Source: Endozoicomonas sp965199185
Lineage (GTDB): Bacteria > Pseudomonadota > Gammaproteobacteria > Pseudomonadales > Endozoicomonadaceae
DNA length: 64,000 nt
Direction: 5' to 3'
Assembly: GCA_965199185.1 (NCBI GenBank)
Contig: CBDAQW010000003.1
Coordinates: 62,001 to 126,000 of the forward strand
A model generated the notes under the pieces. It searched no databases. It was not told the origin of the DNA and saw nothing but the letters and a program-made list of their open reading frames with translations. A program made the translations under genes and the position numbers. Below are positions 18,867-27,950 of this stretch, one piece after another (within the stretch, counting starts at the first letter, position 1; each line of letters begins with the position of its first letter).

Positions 18867-19058
18867 TTATTGACCAGCGATTTTGGTTTGATCATAGAGC
18901 TTCCACAGTTGTTTTGCTATGCGATCCGATATTTCTTGCATGTGCATCCTATCCTTATTTTCCATCGTATCTTCTGATAACGCATTTAATGAAAGAAAAA
19001 AAGATGAGAAGCTCATTAGAAAAAAGCTTACTTTCATTAGAGTTCTAGACAGTTTCAT
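18867..19058 (-). CDS. small putative exported protein (63 residues)
   Basis: From the ATG at 19058 the protein reads MKLSRTLMKVSFFLMSFSSFFLSLNALS, a good signal peptide (basic start, Ser/Phe/Leu core, NALS cleavage-like end). A short charged tail follows (EDTMENKDRMHMQEISDRIAKQLWKLYDQ) that is probably helical. GAGG lies nine bases before the start. I recognise no family. The neighbour on the minus strand side is rsuA, transcribed in the same direction but reading away downstream. It could be a chance ORF. Confidence 0.35.
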   Translation of the reverse strand: MKLSRTLMKVSFFLMSFSSFFLSLNALSEDTMENKDRMHMQEISDRIAKQLWKLYDQTKIAGQ

Positions 19059-19161
19059 TATTACAGCCCTCAATTATGTGATAGCTGATATAATCGTCAA
19101 ATGCCGCAATGTTTGCCAGATAAACACAATGTTCATAATTGTTTAAGTGATCAAAAAATAT

Positions 19162-19866
19162 TCAAAAAAAATCAACTTCTTCACTGCTGAGATAACGCCA
19201 TTGTCCCGGAGATAATTCATCACCCAATGCAATCTGACCTATTTGCTCTCGATGTAAGGCGACGACTTTATTACCTACTGCTGAGAACATGCGTTTGACC
19301 TGATGATATTTTCCCTCATAAAGCGTCAATAGTACCTGGTCAGAATGGATGAACTTTAGCTCTGCTGGCTTAGTCAAATTTTTTTCATTTCGTAACAGCA
19401 AACCCTCTTTAAACTGTCGTATGAGTGCTTTTTGATTCGGCTCAGGAATATGACTCGCCAAAGTAACGCGGTATGTTTTTCCGCAAGATTTATTGGGAGA
19501 TGTCACCCGATGCGCCCATTGACCATCATCGGTTATTAAGACCAGCCCTGTTGTATCAGCATCGAGGCGACCTGCTATTTTCAAATCTCTGGCTTTATCG
19601 AGCTCAAGCAGAGAGAGTACTGAAAAGTAGCCATCTTCATCTATATTGGAACAGATGCAGTCCTGTGGTTTATTCAACATGATATAGCGAATGCCCCGGA
19701 GTTTCAGAGCAATGCCTTCCATCTCCACCTGCGCATCATCAGGCACTTTAAAATCAGCTTTACGAACCACTTCACCATCACAGGTAATCCCACCCTGACG
19801 CAGTGCTTTCTTTGCGTCAGACCGTGTCAGCTCGGTACTTTCGCAGATATACTTATCAATGCGCAT
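19162..19866 (-). CDS. rsuA: 16S rRNA pseudouridine(516) synthase
   Basis: 234 residues, close to E. coli RsuA (231). An N-terminal S4-like RNA-binding segment (MRIDKYICESTELTRSDAKKALRQGGITCDG) precedes the catalytic domain. The catalytic Asp lies in GRLDADTTGLVLITDDG. KYHQVKRMFSAVGNKVVALHRE is the typical C-terminal motif of the RsuA/RluB group. It isomerises U516 in 16S rRNA during small-subunit assembly. It stands alone on the minus strand; a terminator separates it from secF behind it. Confidence 0.93.
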   Translation of the reverse strand: MRIDKYICESTELTRSDAKKALRQGGITCDGEVVRKADFKVPDDAQVEMEGIALKLRGIRYIMLNKPQDCICSNIDEDGYFSVLSLLELDKARDLKIAGRLDADTTGLVLITDDGQWAHRVTSPNKSCGKTYRVTLASHIPEPNQKALIRQFKEGLLLRNEKNLTKPAELKFIHSDQVLLTLYEGKYHQVKRMFSAVGNKVVALHREQIGQIALGDELSPGQWRYLSSEEVDFF

Positions 19867-19920
19867 TTAGTTATGCCTGAATTTAAAAGATCAGGATCAT
19901 ACTGGTGCAAGGCTTAAAAA

Positions 19921-19950
19921 AAAACCGGCAAATAAGGGTTGCCGGTTTTT
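19921..19950 (-). terminator. Rho-independent terminator of the sec operon
   Basis: The stem AAAACCGGCAA / TTGCCGGTTTT with a 7-8 base loop lies 22 bp after the secF stop. A run of A on the plus strand (19916-19924) becomes the U-tract for minus-strand transcripts. It would also stop readthrough into rsuA. Confidence 0.85.
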
Positions 19951-19971
19951 CAGAGTCAAACCTTGAGTGAA

Positions 19972-20913
19972 TCAGGGCATTTCATCCAACTCTGCATTTT
20001 CCTTCACTGGCATCAACAGATCATCTCGACTGATGTTCATATAGATCAGAATATTGGAAGCGATATAGATGGAGGAGTAGGTACCTACACCAATACCAAC
20101 AATCAGAGCCATCGCAAAGTTGTGGATCATATCACCACCAAACAGGAACAGGGCCAGCAGTACCATTAAGGTAGTACCGGAGGTTGCCAGAGTACGCCCC
20201 AAAGTCTGCGTCAACGAGACATTGATCACTTCTTCGGCACTGCCTTTGCGCAGCTTTCGGAAGTTTTCACGGATGCGATCATAAACAATGATGGTATCGT
20301 TCAGAGAGTAACCGACCACAGCAAGAATCGCGGCCATTACTGTCAGATCAAACTGTAATCCAAGGAAGGAAAACAAGCCCATAACAATAATAGAGTCGTG
20401 TGCCAAAGCAGACACCGCACCTACCGAAAATTTGAACTGAAACCGAAAGGCGATATACAGCATGACCAGACCGAGCGCCATCAGAATACCGAGACCGCCC
20501 TGCTCACGCATACGGTCACCGACCTGCGGACCAACAAACTCTATGGTCTGAACTTGAATGTCGCCATCATAGCTCTGCTTCAAAACGTCGACGACCTGGT
20601 TGCCCAGTTTAGCGTCTGACTTCTCACTGGCAATCTTGATCTCGATATCTTGAGCAGAACCTGCTTCCTGCACCGAAATACCCAGATAACCCGCTGCATC
20701 AAGCTGTTCACGAATATCACCTACCTTGACCGGCTGGTCATAGACAATACCTATCTTGGTACCACCGGTGAAGTCCAATCCCCAGTTAATCCCTCTTGTA
20801 GCCAAGGATAATATAGATGCAGCCAGCACCAGAACAGACAGCACTGTTGCAATGGTGCGCAACCGCATGAAGTTAATGATTTTTACATCATCCGCTTTTG
20901 TATCACTCATCAC
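19972..20913 (-). CDS. secF: protein translocase subunit SecF
   Basis: 313 residues, the normal length. Six membrane spans with a large periplasmic loop are visible. The signatures are GINWGLDFTGGTKIGI near the N-terminus, FVGPQVGDRMREQGGLGILMAL, and ALVVMLYIAF; then VVGYSLNDTIIVYDRIRENFRK, the conserved RND-type motif. SecF forms a complex with SecD that uses the proton-motive force to finish protein export through SecYEG. It follows secD by 7 bp, so the two are co-transcribed. Confidence 0.97.
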   Translation of the reverse strand: MMSDTKADDVKIINFMRLRTIATVLSVLVLAASILSLATRGINWGLDFTGGTKIGIVYDQPVKVGDIREQLDAAGYLGISVQEAGSAQDIEIKIASEKSDAKLGNQVVDVLKQSYDGDIQVQTIEFVGPQVGDRMREQGGLGILMALGLVMLYIAFRFQFKFSVGAVSALAHDSIIVMGLFSFLGLQFDLTVMAAILAVVGYSLNDTIIVYDRIRENFRKLRKGSAEEVINVSLTQTLGRTLATSGTTLMVLLALFLFGGDMIHNFAMALIVGIGVGTYSSIYIASNILIYMNISRDDLLMPVKENAELDEMP

Positions 20914-20920
20914 AGCGCCC

Positions 20921-22789
20921 TCAGATGTAGAGTTTCTTCACGTTACGACCACCATAAACCATGTTCACCATTGCACGGCAAACCATGATGGCCGTGAACA
21001 TGGAAGTGACAATACCGATACACAGGGTTACTGCAAAGCCCTTCACTGGCCCGGTGCCAACAGCAAACAGAATAACACCCACCAACAAAGTGGTGATATT
21101 ACCATCAAAGATAGATACAAAAGCCCGGTCGTAACCGTCATGAATAGCTCGCTGAATGGGTCGACCCAGCTTAATTTCTTCACGAATACGGGAGAAAATC
21201 AGCACGTTAGCATCCACCGCCATACCTAGGGTCAACACAATACCGGCAATACCCGGCATAGTTAGTGTCGCACCAAACAAGCTCATAGCCGCTGTCAGTA
21301 AAATCAGGTTGATAGTAAGCGCAACATTTGCCATTAAGCCAAATGCACGATAAACCACCAGCATAAACAATACGACAAGGAAAAGCCCCATTAACGTAGA
21401 GTCAATGCCCATCATAATGTTTTCAGCACCAAGACTTGGGCCGACTGTACGTTCTTCCACAAAATACATTGGTGCTGCAAGAGAGCCCGCCCGCAATAGT
21501 AGAGCCAGCTCAGAAGCTTCAGCAGATGAATTCAGGCCGGTAATACGGAACTGGTTACCCAGAGCAGACTGAATGGTTGCCAGACTGATAATGGCTTTCT
21601 CTTCTTTGAAGGCCTGAACCGATTCCTTCACTTTTTCGCCATCCACCACTTTGGTCACCATTTTAGTGACCGGCTTCTGTTCGATAAAGATCACCGCCAT
21701 GGCACGACCCACATTACTTCGGGTTGCACGATTCATCAGCTGACCGCCATGGCTATCCAGACTTATATTGACCTGAGGCTGGCCAGTTTGAGTATCAAAG
21801 TTGGATTGAGCACTGGATACCTGATCACCAGTAATAATAATATCCCGTTCCAGAGTTGCCTCTGGGCGACGTGGATCACGGAATTCAAAACTTTCAGTGC
21901 TGGTACGCGAAGCACTTTGCTGAGCTTCAAGGCGGAACTCAAGGTTTGCTGTTTTACCAAGAATACGTTTGGCTTCAGCGGTATCCTGAACGCCGGGTAG
22001 TTCTACGACAATGTTATTGCGCCCCTGACGCTGCACCAGCGGTTCAGAAACACCCAGTTCGTTAACCCGGTTACGCACCGTCGTCAGGTTCTGACGAACC
22101 GCATAATCTTCGACTTCTTTTGCCGCTGCTTCTGAATAGTTGAATGAGAGTACAAAACGATTACCCAACTCTGAAGATTCCACTATAAGGTCAGGAAAAT
22201 CTTTACTGATTCGTTTCGCTGCCCGGTCACGGATATCGTCATCATTAAATGCCATCTGTCGTGCACCATCAGCACGCTCAGGCATAGTACGATAACGCAA
22301 CTTTTCTTTGCGTAAGGTGGTACGAATTTCAGAGTTGGCTATGTCCAGCTTGGTCTGAATGGCCTTGGCGGTATCCACTTCCAACAGGAAGTGCACACCG
22401 CCTGACAAATCAAGCCCAAGCTTCATGGGATTGGCACCAATACTGGTTAACCATTCCGGCGTGGTTTGAGCCAGGTTGATGGCCACTACATAATCGTCGC
22501 CCAGAGCTTCTTTAACCAGTGACTTGGCCAGCTGTTGCTGGTCGGCACGATTAAGGCGAATAAGAATAGAGTTGTCGTTCAATTCAAGCGCCTTGATATT
22601 AACACCAGCATTTTCCAGTGTTTTTTCGGCACGCTTGAGAACAGCATCGTTCATCGCCTCGGATGAACTGGCGCCGCTGACCTGCACTGCAGGGTCGGCC
22701 GTATAGAGGTTGGGAAGGGCGTAAATAAAACCCAGACCGATGATCGCCAGGATCAACAGGTACTTCCACAAGGGATAACGATTGAGCAT
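20921..22789 (-). CDS. secD: protein translocase subunit SecD
   Basis: 622 residues, close to E. coli SecD (615). The N-terminal membrane span (YPLWKYLLILAIIGLGFIYALPNLY) is followed by the first periplasmic domain including GLDLSGGVHFLLEVD. RVNELGVSEPLVQRQGRNNIVVELPG marks the second part. Five C-terminal spans carry LTLGMAVDANVLIFSRIREEIKLGR. It works with SecF in the late steps of Sec export. Order in the operon is yajC-secD-secF, with a gap of 127 bp between yajC and secD. Confidence 0.97.
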   Translation of the reverse strand: MLNRYPLWKYLLILAIIGLGFIYALPNLYTADPAVQVSGASSSEAMNDAVLKRAEKTLENAGVNIKALELNDNSILIRLNRADQQQLAKSLVKEALGDDYVVAINLAQTTPEWLTSIGANPMKLGLDLSGGVHFLLEVDTAKAIQTKLDIANSEIRTTLRKEKLRYRTMPERADGARQMAFNDDDIRDRAAKRISKDFPDLIVESSELGNRFVLSFNYSEAAAKEVEDYAVRQNLTTVRNRVNELGVSEPLVQRQGRNNIVVELPGVQDTAEAKRILGKTANLEFRLEAQQSASRTSTESFEFRDPRRPEATLERDIIITGDQVSSAQSNFDTQTGQPQVNISLDSHGGQLMNRATRSNVGRAMAVIFIEQKPVTKMVTKVVDGEKVKESVQAFKEEKAIISLATIQSALGNQFRITGLNSSAEASELALLLRAGSLAAPMYFVEERTVGPSLGAENIMMGIDSTLMGLFLVVLFMLVVYRAFGLMANVALTINLILLTAAMSLFGATLTMPGIAGIVLTLGMAVDANVLIFSRIREEIKLGRPIQRAIHDGYDRAFVSIFDGNITTLLVGVILFAVGTGPVKGFAVTLCIGIVTSMFTAIMVCRAMVNMVYGGRNVKKLYI

Positions 22790-22916
22790 GGCTCACCGGT
22801 TCCTGATATTAATAATACCAATCGCAGTAGATCACTGTGATTGCTAAAGAAGTGTCCGTTTCATCAGAGAAAGTCACAGCATAGATGCTATTGACCTTCT
22901 CTGCCATCAAGTTAGC

Positions 22917-23252
22917 TTATTTAATTGCCTTGATGGTGCCTTTGGGCAGAGTGGCAGCAACAGAAGCCTTTTGGAAATTCAGTTCCATATTATCGGCGAC
23001 CTGAAGCCTGACAAACTCATCAGTGACGCTGATGACTTTACCCAAAATGCCACCAGTAGTTACGACTTCATCCCCCTTGGTCAAAGCAGACAGCAGGTTT
23101 TTATGCTCTTTGGTCCGTTTGCTCTGTGGGCGCCAGATCAATAGCCAGAAAATCAGCACAAAGCCACCCAGCATGACCAGCTGACCCACCATGCTCGGGC
23201 CTGCAGCCGCTGCTGCTCCATCAGCGTAAGCAGATTCGATAAATGGAATCAT
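22917..23252 (-). CDS. yajC: preprotein translocase accessory subunit YajC
   Basis: 111 residues from the ATG at 23252, preceded by AGGAG seven bases upstream; an ATG six bases earlier is too close to that site. One membrane span (VGQLVMLGGFVLIFWLLIWRPQ) is followed by the conserved KRTKEHKNLLSALTKGDEVVTTGGILGKV. It associates with SecDF and YidC. It follows tgt in the same orientation by about 60 bp, the standard gammaproteobacterial order. Confidence 0.95.
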   Translation of the reverse strand: MIPFIESAYADGAAAAAGPSMVGQLVMLGGFVLIFWLLIWRPQSKRTKEHKNLLSALTKGDEVVTTGGILGKVISVTDEFVRLQVADNMELNFQKASVAATLPKGTIKAIK

Positions 23253-23313
23253 TTCCATACTCCTAGTTGTGTTATTACTTTCAAACTCGATTATTGGGCC
23301 AGTTACCGGAAAA

Positions 23314-24438
23314 TCAAGCAACCGGTCCCCAATCGGGTACTTCCTGTCCGCGCTTTCGATAAAACTCTGTAACAAAGTCGTCCAATTTACCCTGTTCGAT
23401 GGCCTCCCGCAATCCAGCCATAACACGCTGATAATAGCGCAAGTTATGAATGGTATTGAGCATAGAGCCAAGAATTTCACCACATTTATCCAGATGGTGC
23501 AGGTAGGCACGACTGAAATTCTGGCAAGTGTAACAATCGCAGTTTTCTTCCAGAGGGTTATCGTCGTGTTTATGCACGGCGTTACGAATCTTGATAACCC
23601 CTTCGTCCACAAACAGATGACCATTGCGAGCGTTACGGGTCGGCATGACGCAGTCAAACATATCCACGCCACGACGCACAGCTTCGACAATGTCTTCGGG
23701 CTTACCTACACCCATTAAATAGTGAGGATGGCCTTCTGGGATCTTGGGCGTGATATGAGACAGGATACGCATCATGTCTTCTTTACTTTCACCCACAGAC
23801 AGACCACCAATAGCATAACCATCGAAGCCAATCTCACTCAGACCTTCCAGAGAAGCATCACGTAAGTTTTCAAACATCGCTCCCTGAATAATGCCGAACA
23901 GAGCCGAAGGGTTGTCACCATGAGCGGCTTTGGAACGCGCTGCCCAGCGCAGAGACATTTCCATAGAAACACGGGCTTCTTCTTCGTCAGCATCACCTGG
24001 CGTACATTCATCAAAAATCATGACGATGTCTGATCCCAGGTCGCGTTGCACCTGCATGGAAATCTCAGGGCTCAAAAACACCTTGGAACCATCCACCGGA
24101 GACTGGAAGGAAACACCTTCTTCGGTGATTTTACGCAGTTTGCCAAGGCTGAATACCTGAAAACCACCGGAGTCGGTCAGGATAGGGCCATGCCACTGGT
24201 TAAAATCATGCAGGTCGCCATGCTTTTTAATGATGTCAGTCCCGGGGCGTAGCATCAGGTGGAATGTGTTACCAAGAATGATCTCGGCACCAATTTCCTT
24301 AATATCACGGGGTAACATACCCTTAACTGTTCCGTAAGTACCAACGGGCATAAAGCAAGGGGTTTCAACGGTACCGCGAGGGAAGGTCAGACGACCTCTT
24401 CGAGCATGGCCGTCAGAGCCGAGCTGCTCAAATTTCAT
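23314..24438 (-). CDS. tgt: queuine tRNA-ribosyltransferase
   Basis: 374 residues starting MKFEQLGSDGHARRGRLTF, aligned with the E. coli start (MKFELDTTDGRARRG). In-frame ATGs further upstream would add a non-conserved extension. The enzyme swaps guanine for preQ1 at position 34 of GUN-anticodon tRNAs. The catalytic Asp in LTDSGGFQVFSL, the second Asp in FDCVMPTRNARNG and the zinc site NCDCYTCQNFSRAYLHHL are all present. It lies between queA and yajC, and queA acts on the preQ1 that Tgt inserts. Confidence 0.97.
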   Translation of the reverse strand: MKFEQLGSDGHARRGRLTFPRGTVETPCFMPVGTYGTVKGMLPRDIKEIGAEIILGNTFHLMLRPGTDIIKKHGDLHDFNQWHGPILTDSGGFQVFSLGKLRKITEEGVSFQSPVDGSKVFLSPEISMQVQRDLGSDIVMIFDECTPGDADEEEARVSMEMSLRWAARSKAAHGDNPSALFGIIQGAMFENLRDASLEGLSEIGFDGYAIGGLSVGESKEDMMRILSHITPKIPEGHPHYLMGVGKPEDIVEAVRRGVDMFDCVMPTRNARNGHLFVDEGVIKIRNAVHKHDDNPLEENCDCYTCQNFSRAYLHHLDKCGEILGSMLNTIHNLRYYQRVMAGLREAIEQGKLDDFVTEFYRKRGQEVPDWGPVA

Positions 24439-24523
24439 GAAACATTCTCTGGTCATTGTTTCGATTTTGCCTTTACAAATGACATCTGACGCCTGTTCCA
24501 ATCATCAGACATCGGATTAACTG

Positions 24524-25549
24524 TTAGTCTTTTCGAGTCAGCAACATGGCATCGCCATAACTGAAAAAGCGATACTTTTGTTCAACGGCTTCGTTATAGG
24601 CGTGCAGTACTTCATCTTTCCCGGCAAATGCACTCACCAACATTAATAGCGTTGATTGCGGCAAATGAAAATTGGTAATCATGGCATCCACGCTGCGGAA
24701 CGAATAACCAGGATAAATGAAGATACTGGAGTCTCCCTGAAATGGCTGAATCTCACCTTTTGCCGAAGCGGATTCAAGACTTCGTACCGAGGTTGTCCCC
24801 ACTGCGATCACTCGTCCGCCACGGGCACGGGTTTCCTGAACCGCTTCGCAGGTTTCTTCAGAAACTTCGATGTATTCAGAGTGCATGACGTGGTCTTCAA
24901 TATTATCAGCCCGCACTGGCTGGTAAGTACCTGACCCCACATGCAAAGTAACAAATGCCTTATTTACTCCTTTCTTTTCGAGACGCTCCAATAAAGCTTC
25001 ATCAAAATGCAACCCGGCAGTAGGAGCTGCCACTGCGCCTTCTTTTTCGGCAAACACCGTTTGATAGCGAAGCCTGTCGCTATCGCCGTCTTCACGATCT
25101 ATATAGGGCGGCAAAGGCATATGCCCATATTCCTGCAACGCCGGTAAAACGGATGTTTTGAATCGGACAATGAACAGGAAGTCCTGACGCCCTTCAATGG
25201 TAGCCTGCACAGCATCGTCGGCAAGATAAATGGCTGAGCCCGGTTTAGGTGATTTGCTGGAACGTATCTGTGCCAACACCAGGTCATCTTCAACCACTCG
25301 CTCCACCAGCAATTCAATTTTGCCGCCGGTTTCCTTACGACCGTACATTCGCGCCGGGATCACCCGGGTATTATTTAGAACCAGAAGATCTCCGGGATTC
25401 AGTAGTTCTTCAATATCCGCAAATTGCCGATGAGCAATACTGCCCGTATTGCCTTCAAGGCAAAGCATACGGCTGGCGGTACGTTGTTCGGCAGGGAATC
25501 GGGCGATCTGCTCGTCGGGCAGATCAAAATCAAAGTCGGTAACTTGCAT
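24524..25549 (-). CDS. queA: S-adenosylmethionine:tRNA ribosyltransferase-isomerase
   Basis: 341 residues, starting MQVTDFDFDLPDEQIARFPAEQRTASRML. It transfers the ribosyl part of SAM to preQ1-modified tRNA to make epoxyqueuosine. Conserved blocks are DLLVLNNTRVIPARMYGRKETGGKIELL, VFAEKEGAVAAPTAGLHFDEALL, FVTLHVGSGTYQPVRADNIEDHVMHSEYIEV and TNFHLPQSTLLMLVSAFAG. It is the first gene of the queA-tgt-yajC-secD-secF run. The promoter should lie in 25550-25700. Confidence 0.97.
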   Translation of the reverse strand: MQVTDFDFDLPDEQIARFPAEQRTASRMLCLEGNTGSIAHRQFADIEELLNPGDLLVLNNTRVIPARMYGRKETGGKIELLVERVVEDDLVLAQIRSSKSPKPGSAIYLADDAVQATIEGRQDFLFIVRFKTSVLPALQEYGHMPLPPYIDREDGDSDRLRYQTVFAEKEGAVAAPTAGLHFDEALLERLEKKGVNKAFVTLHVGSGTYQPVRADNIEDHVMHSEYIEVSEETCEAVQETRARGGRVIAVGTTSVRSLESASAKGEIQPFQGDSSIFIYPGYSFRSVDAMITNFHLPQSTLLMLVSAFAGKDEVLHAYNEAVEQKYRFFSYGDAMLLTRKD

Positions 25550-25896
25550 GTATGGCTTGTCTTGCTGCGCTCACGCCTGAAAGGCGCAAAGGATACTGCA
25601 AAAAATGATCAGTGTCAGGCTGAGTAATCCACTCAATACTGAGTGGATTTTACCAAGGTACACTTATAAACGCAGATAAGCGCAAACAATAAGCGCTTGA
25701 TCTAAAAAGCTGCTTCATTATACTACGGGCACGTTGAGCGAGTGCGAAGAATACTCATCAGCCGCTGCATAAACAATGGCATGAGCGAGATTAAAAAAGA
25801 CTTGCGTTTGGCGAATTACATCATTAATATTCAGCCAACTCAACGAGTTAGACAATCCAACAACCTTTGAGATTATCTTACAGTTTGGTTAAAAAT
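25550..25896. other. intergenic region between queA and tRNA-Leu
   Basis: No gene is visible. A short inverted repeat ACTCAATACTGAGT lies at 25630-25643. The region must hold the queA promoter (minus) and the tRNA promoter (plus). Confidence 0.4.
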
Positions 25897-25981
25897 GGCT
25901 GCGTGTTGGAATTGGTAGACAAAGGGGATTCAAAATCCCCCGCCGAAAGGCGTGGCGGTTCGAGTCCGCCCGCAGCTACCA
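25897..25981 (+). tRNA. tRNA-Leu (anticodon CAA)
   Basis: An 85-nt class II tRNA. The acceptor strands GGCTGCG / CGCAGCT pair with a G-U at the first position, as in other bacterial tRNA-Leu. The anticodon stem GGGGA / TCCCC encloses TTCAAAA with anticodon CAA (reads UUG). A long variable arm (CGCCGAAAGGCG), TTCGAGTC in the T loop and an encoded CCA end follow. Confidence 0.97.
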
Positions 25982-25986
25982 CACAA

Positions 25987-26017
25987 AAAAAACCGATCAC
26001 GATGATCGGTTTTTTTA
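25987..26017 (+). terminator. Rho-independent terminator after tRNA-Leu
   Basis: AAAAACCGATCA / TGATCGGTTTTT forms a stem around a CGA loop region and is followed by a T run. It starts six bases after the tRNA. Confidence 0.9.
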
Positions 26018-26068
26018 TGAATTTTTAAAAGCAATTTTCTCAGCCAGCCATCTGTAATGGCTCGATGA

Positions 26069-26311
26069 TTATTTCTTTTTGCTTTCTTTGCTACTTTGCT
26101 GTTCCAGACGGTCTTTCAAATCGCCAGCCGCTTTACCTGCCTGTTCGGCCAGAGGCAGCAGAACATCGATTGGCATGGCTATACGATAGGAACCGGAAAG
26201 CTTCACCTTGTTTTCACCAGTGTCGACTTCATCAACTCTGGCAAAATCCAATCTGGCAACGCCTCTCATTACAGTAATACCCAGCAGCTGATCAACAAAT
26301 AAATCTTTCAT
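26069..26311 (-). CDS. conserved-looking small protein of unknown function (80 residues)
   Basis: The start MKDLFVDQLLGITVMRGVARLDFARV at 26311 is supported by AAGGAA eight bases upstream. A predicted beta-rich first half (KVKLSGSYRIAMPIDVLL) is followed by an amphipathic helix with a Lys/Ser end (DLKDRLEQQSSKESKKK). I recognise no named family. It is divergently oriented to the type I secretion operon beginning at 26643 and could be linked with it, but that is inference. Confidence 0.6.
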   Translation of the reverse strand: MKDLFVDQLLGITVMRGVARLDFARVDEVDTGENKVKLSGSYRIAMPIDVLLPLAEQAGKAAGDLKDRLEQQSSKESKKK

Positions 26312-26642
26312 ATTCAATTTCCTTTTGAGGTTTTGTAGCAAATCTTTTAATTGGGGCAGATGAAAGAATAAAAAGCGATATCATTCTTCACTAATTTGAT
26401 CGTAGAACATCAATTCTAATAAGACCAAAAAATATATAGATATTAATTTTATGCATTGTTAAACAGCAAGAGAATAAACCTTTAATCTGATATACAAACA
26501 ACTCATCACAATACCAACAAGACTGTTAAATCATCACTATATTTCAGGTTAAGACTAACAACCTGTAGTCCAAAACAATTCGAAGTTTTTCTAGGCTTTT
26601 AAAAATGATGCAGCGAGGAGTACGAATTACCTGCAGCACCTA
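26312..26642. other. divergent intergenic region before the type I secretion operon
   Basis: AT-rich, no gene seen. It should contain promoters for the small minus-strand gene and the secretion operon. I see no clear operator. Confidence 0.35.
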
Positions 26643-27944
26643 ATGCCAGAAACAGCCGTTATGGAGGCAGCTGTGGTAATAAGCACTCAAAGGAATAGAG
26701 TCACTGCACTATGCGTTTCACTATGTATTGCACCACTCATGTTTTGCCAGCAAGTTTACGCCAATACTCTAACGCTCTCAGAAGTTCTTTCTCAAACGCT
26801 GAGTTCAAACCCGGTTATCGCCCAATATAAACACAAACTCATGGCCTCAGAATCTTCACTCGAAGAAGCGGAGTGGGGGTGGTTTCCGTCTCTGTCCAGC
26901 TCTTGGCAAAGAGATAACAGTGGCACCTCAACCACTAACCTGACCATCATTCAGCCCGTTTGGAATGGTGGCAGAATAACCGGCGCGGTCAAATCAGCAC
27001 AGGCCAGGCTTGGTATCACTCAAGCGGAAGGAGAAGAAAGAGTACTGGCAATATTGACGGAAGTATCGGGCATCTATTACGACATTAAGAAGCAGCAGGC
27101 ACTTTATAAGATCGCTAAAGACAATGAAGCTCAATACAAAAAACTGTATGAAATCATTTCACGTCGATCAAAATCTTCTGTCAGCCCCAGAATTGATCTA
27201 ACCCTGTCCAGTTCAAGGCTGGAGGTTGCCCGCATTGAGATTCAAAGAATCAAACAACAGAAGCAATCTTTATTTGACAGATTAAATGAACTCTCAGGAA
27301 AAGATTACGACTCGCATACTTTTCTGACACCATCAAAACAGATTAATGATTCTCAAGCAGGGTTGCTCAGACATGGATACCAGACCTCACCAACACGAAA
27401 AAGATTGAGCTTCCGGCTGGATCTTGCCAATCATGCTGTTGAGCTAAAAAAAGCCGAACGGTTTCCAGAAGTCAGCCTTTCTTATCAAAAGCGATTTGGT
27501 GATATCGGTGTCGGGCAACCTTCCGATGAATTCCGTTTATCGCTGAACTTTGATACAGGCAGCGGCTTATCAAAATTTGCGTCATACAAGGCCGACCTGT
27601 TTGAACGGGATTCGGTTCAGCAAGAAATCAGGGCTTACAGAATGGAATATCACCGCACCTTACGGGACAAATGGAATGCGGTGGATAATCTTGAGCGAAT
27701 ACTCCCTTCGCTAAAGACAGCCAGCGATGCCGCTATGGCAGTACTCGAGTCATACATCCGCCAGTTTCAGGCAGGCAGAAAATCCTGGCTGGATGTACTG
27801 AATACTCAGAGGGAAAGAAATCAGGCTTTGGTCAGCTACATTCAGACCAAAATTGATATTCAGAAGTTAAAAGTTGACCTCTTGCTTTATGCAGGACGGT
27901 TGCAAGCATCACCGTCTACGGACATTTCCAGCCCAAAGGAATGA
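26643..27944 (+). CDS. TolC-family outer membrane channel of a type I secretion system (LapE/AggA-like)
   Basis: 433 residues. After a signal peptide (VTALCVSLCIAPLMFCQQVYA) the mature protein begins NTLTLSEVLSQTLSSNPVIAQYKHKL, the usual TolC-family opening. Paired helical repeats follow, with AEWGWFPSLSSSWQRD and AERFPEVSLSYQKRFGD as the internal duplicates and YIRQFQAGRKSWLDVLNTQRERNQA near the end. It forms the outer-membrane exit of the exporter. No strong ribosome binding site precedes the ATG at 26643; the next ATG at 26661 is possible. It ends seven bases before the ABC transporter gene, so the genes form an operon. Confidence 0.88.
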   Translation: MPETAVMEAAVVISTQRNRVTALCVSLCIAPLMFCQQVYANTLTLSEVLSQTLSSNPVIAQYKHKLMASESSLEEAEWGWFPSLSSSWQRDNSGTSTTNLTIIQPVWNGGRITGAVKSAQARLGITQAEGEERVLAILTEVSGIYYDIKKQQALYKIAKDNEAQYKKLYEIISRRSKSSVSPRIDLTLSSSRLEVARIEIQRIKQQKQSLFDRLNELSGKDYDSHTFLTPSKQINDSQAGLLRHGYQTSPTRKRLSFRLDLANHAVELKKAERFPEVSLSYQKRFGDIGVGQPSDEFRLSLNFDTGSGLSKFASYKADLFERDSVQQEIRAYRMEYHRTLRDKWNAVDNLERILPSLKTASDAAMAVLESYIRQFQAGRKSWLDVLNTQRERNQALVSYIQTKIDIQKLKVDLLLYAGRLQASPSTDISSPKE

Positions 27945-27950
27945 TTGGAT

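Noticed and set aside
22917..23690. A 257-residue protein ending in YajC
   Set aside because: The upstream part is an antisense-like frame inside tgt. YajC starts at 23252 with a good ribosome binding site.
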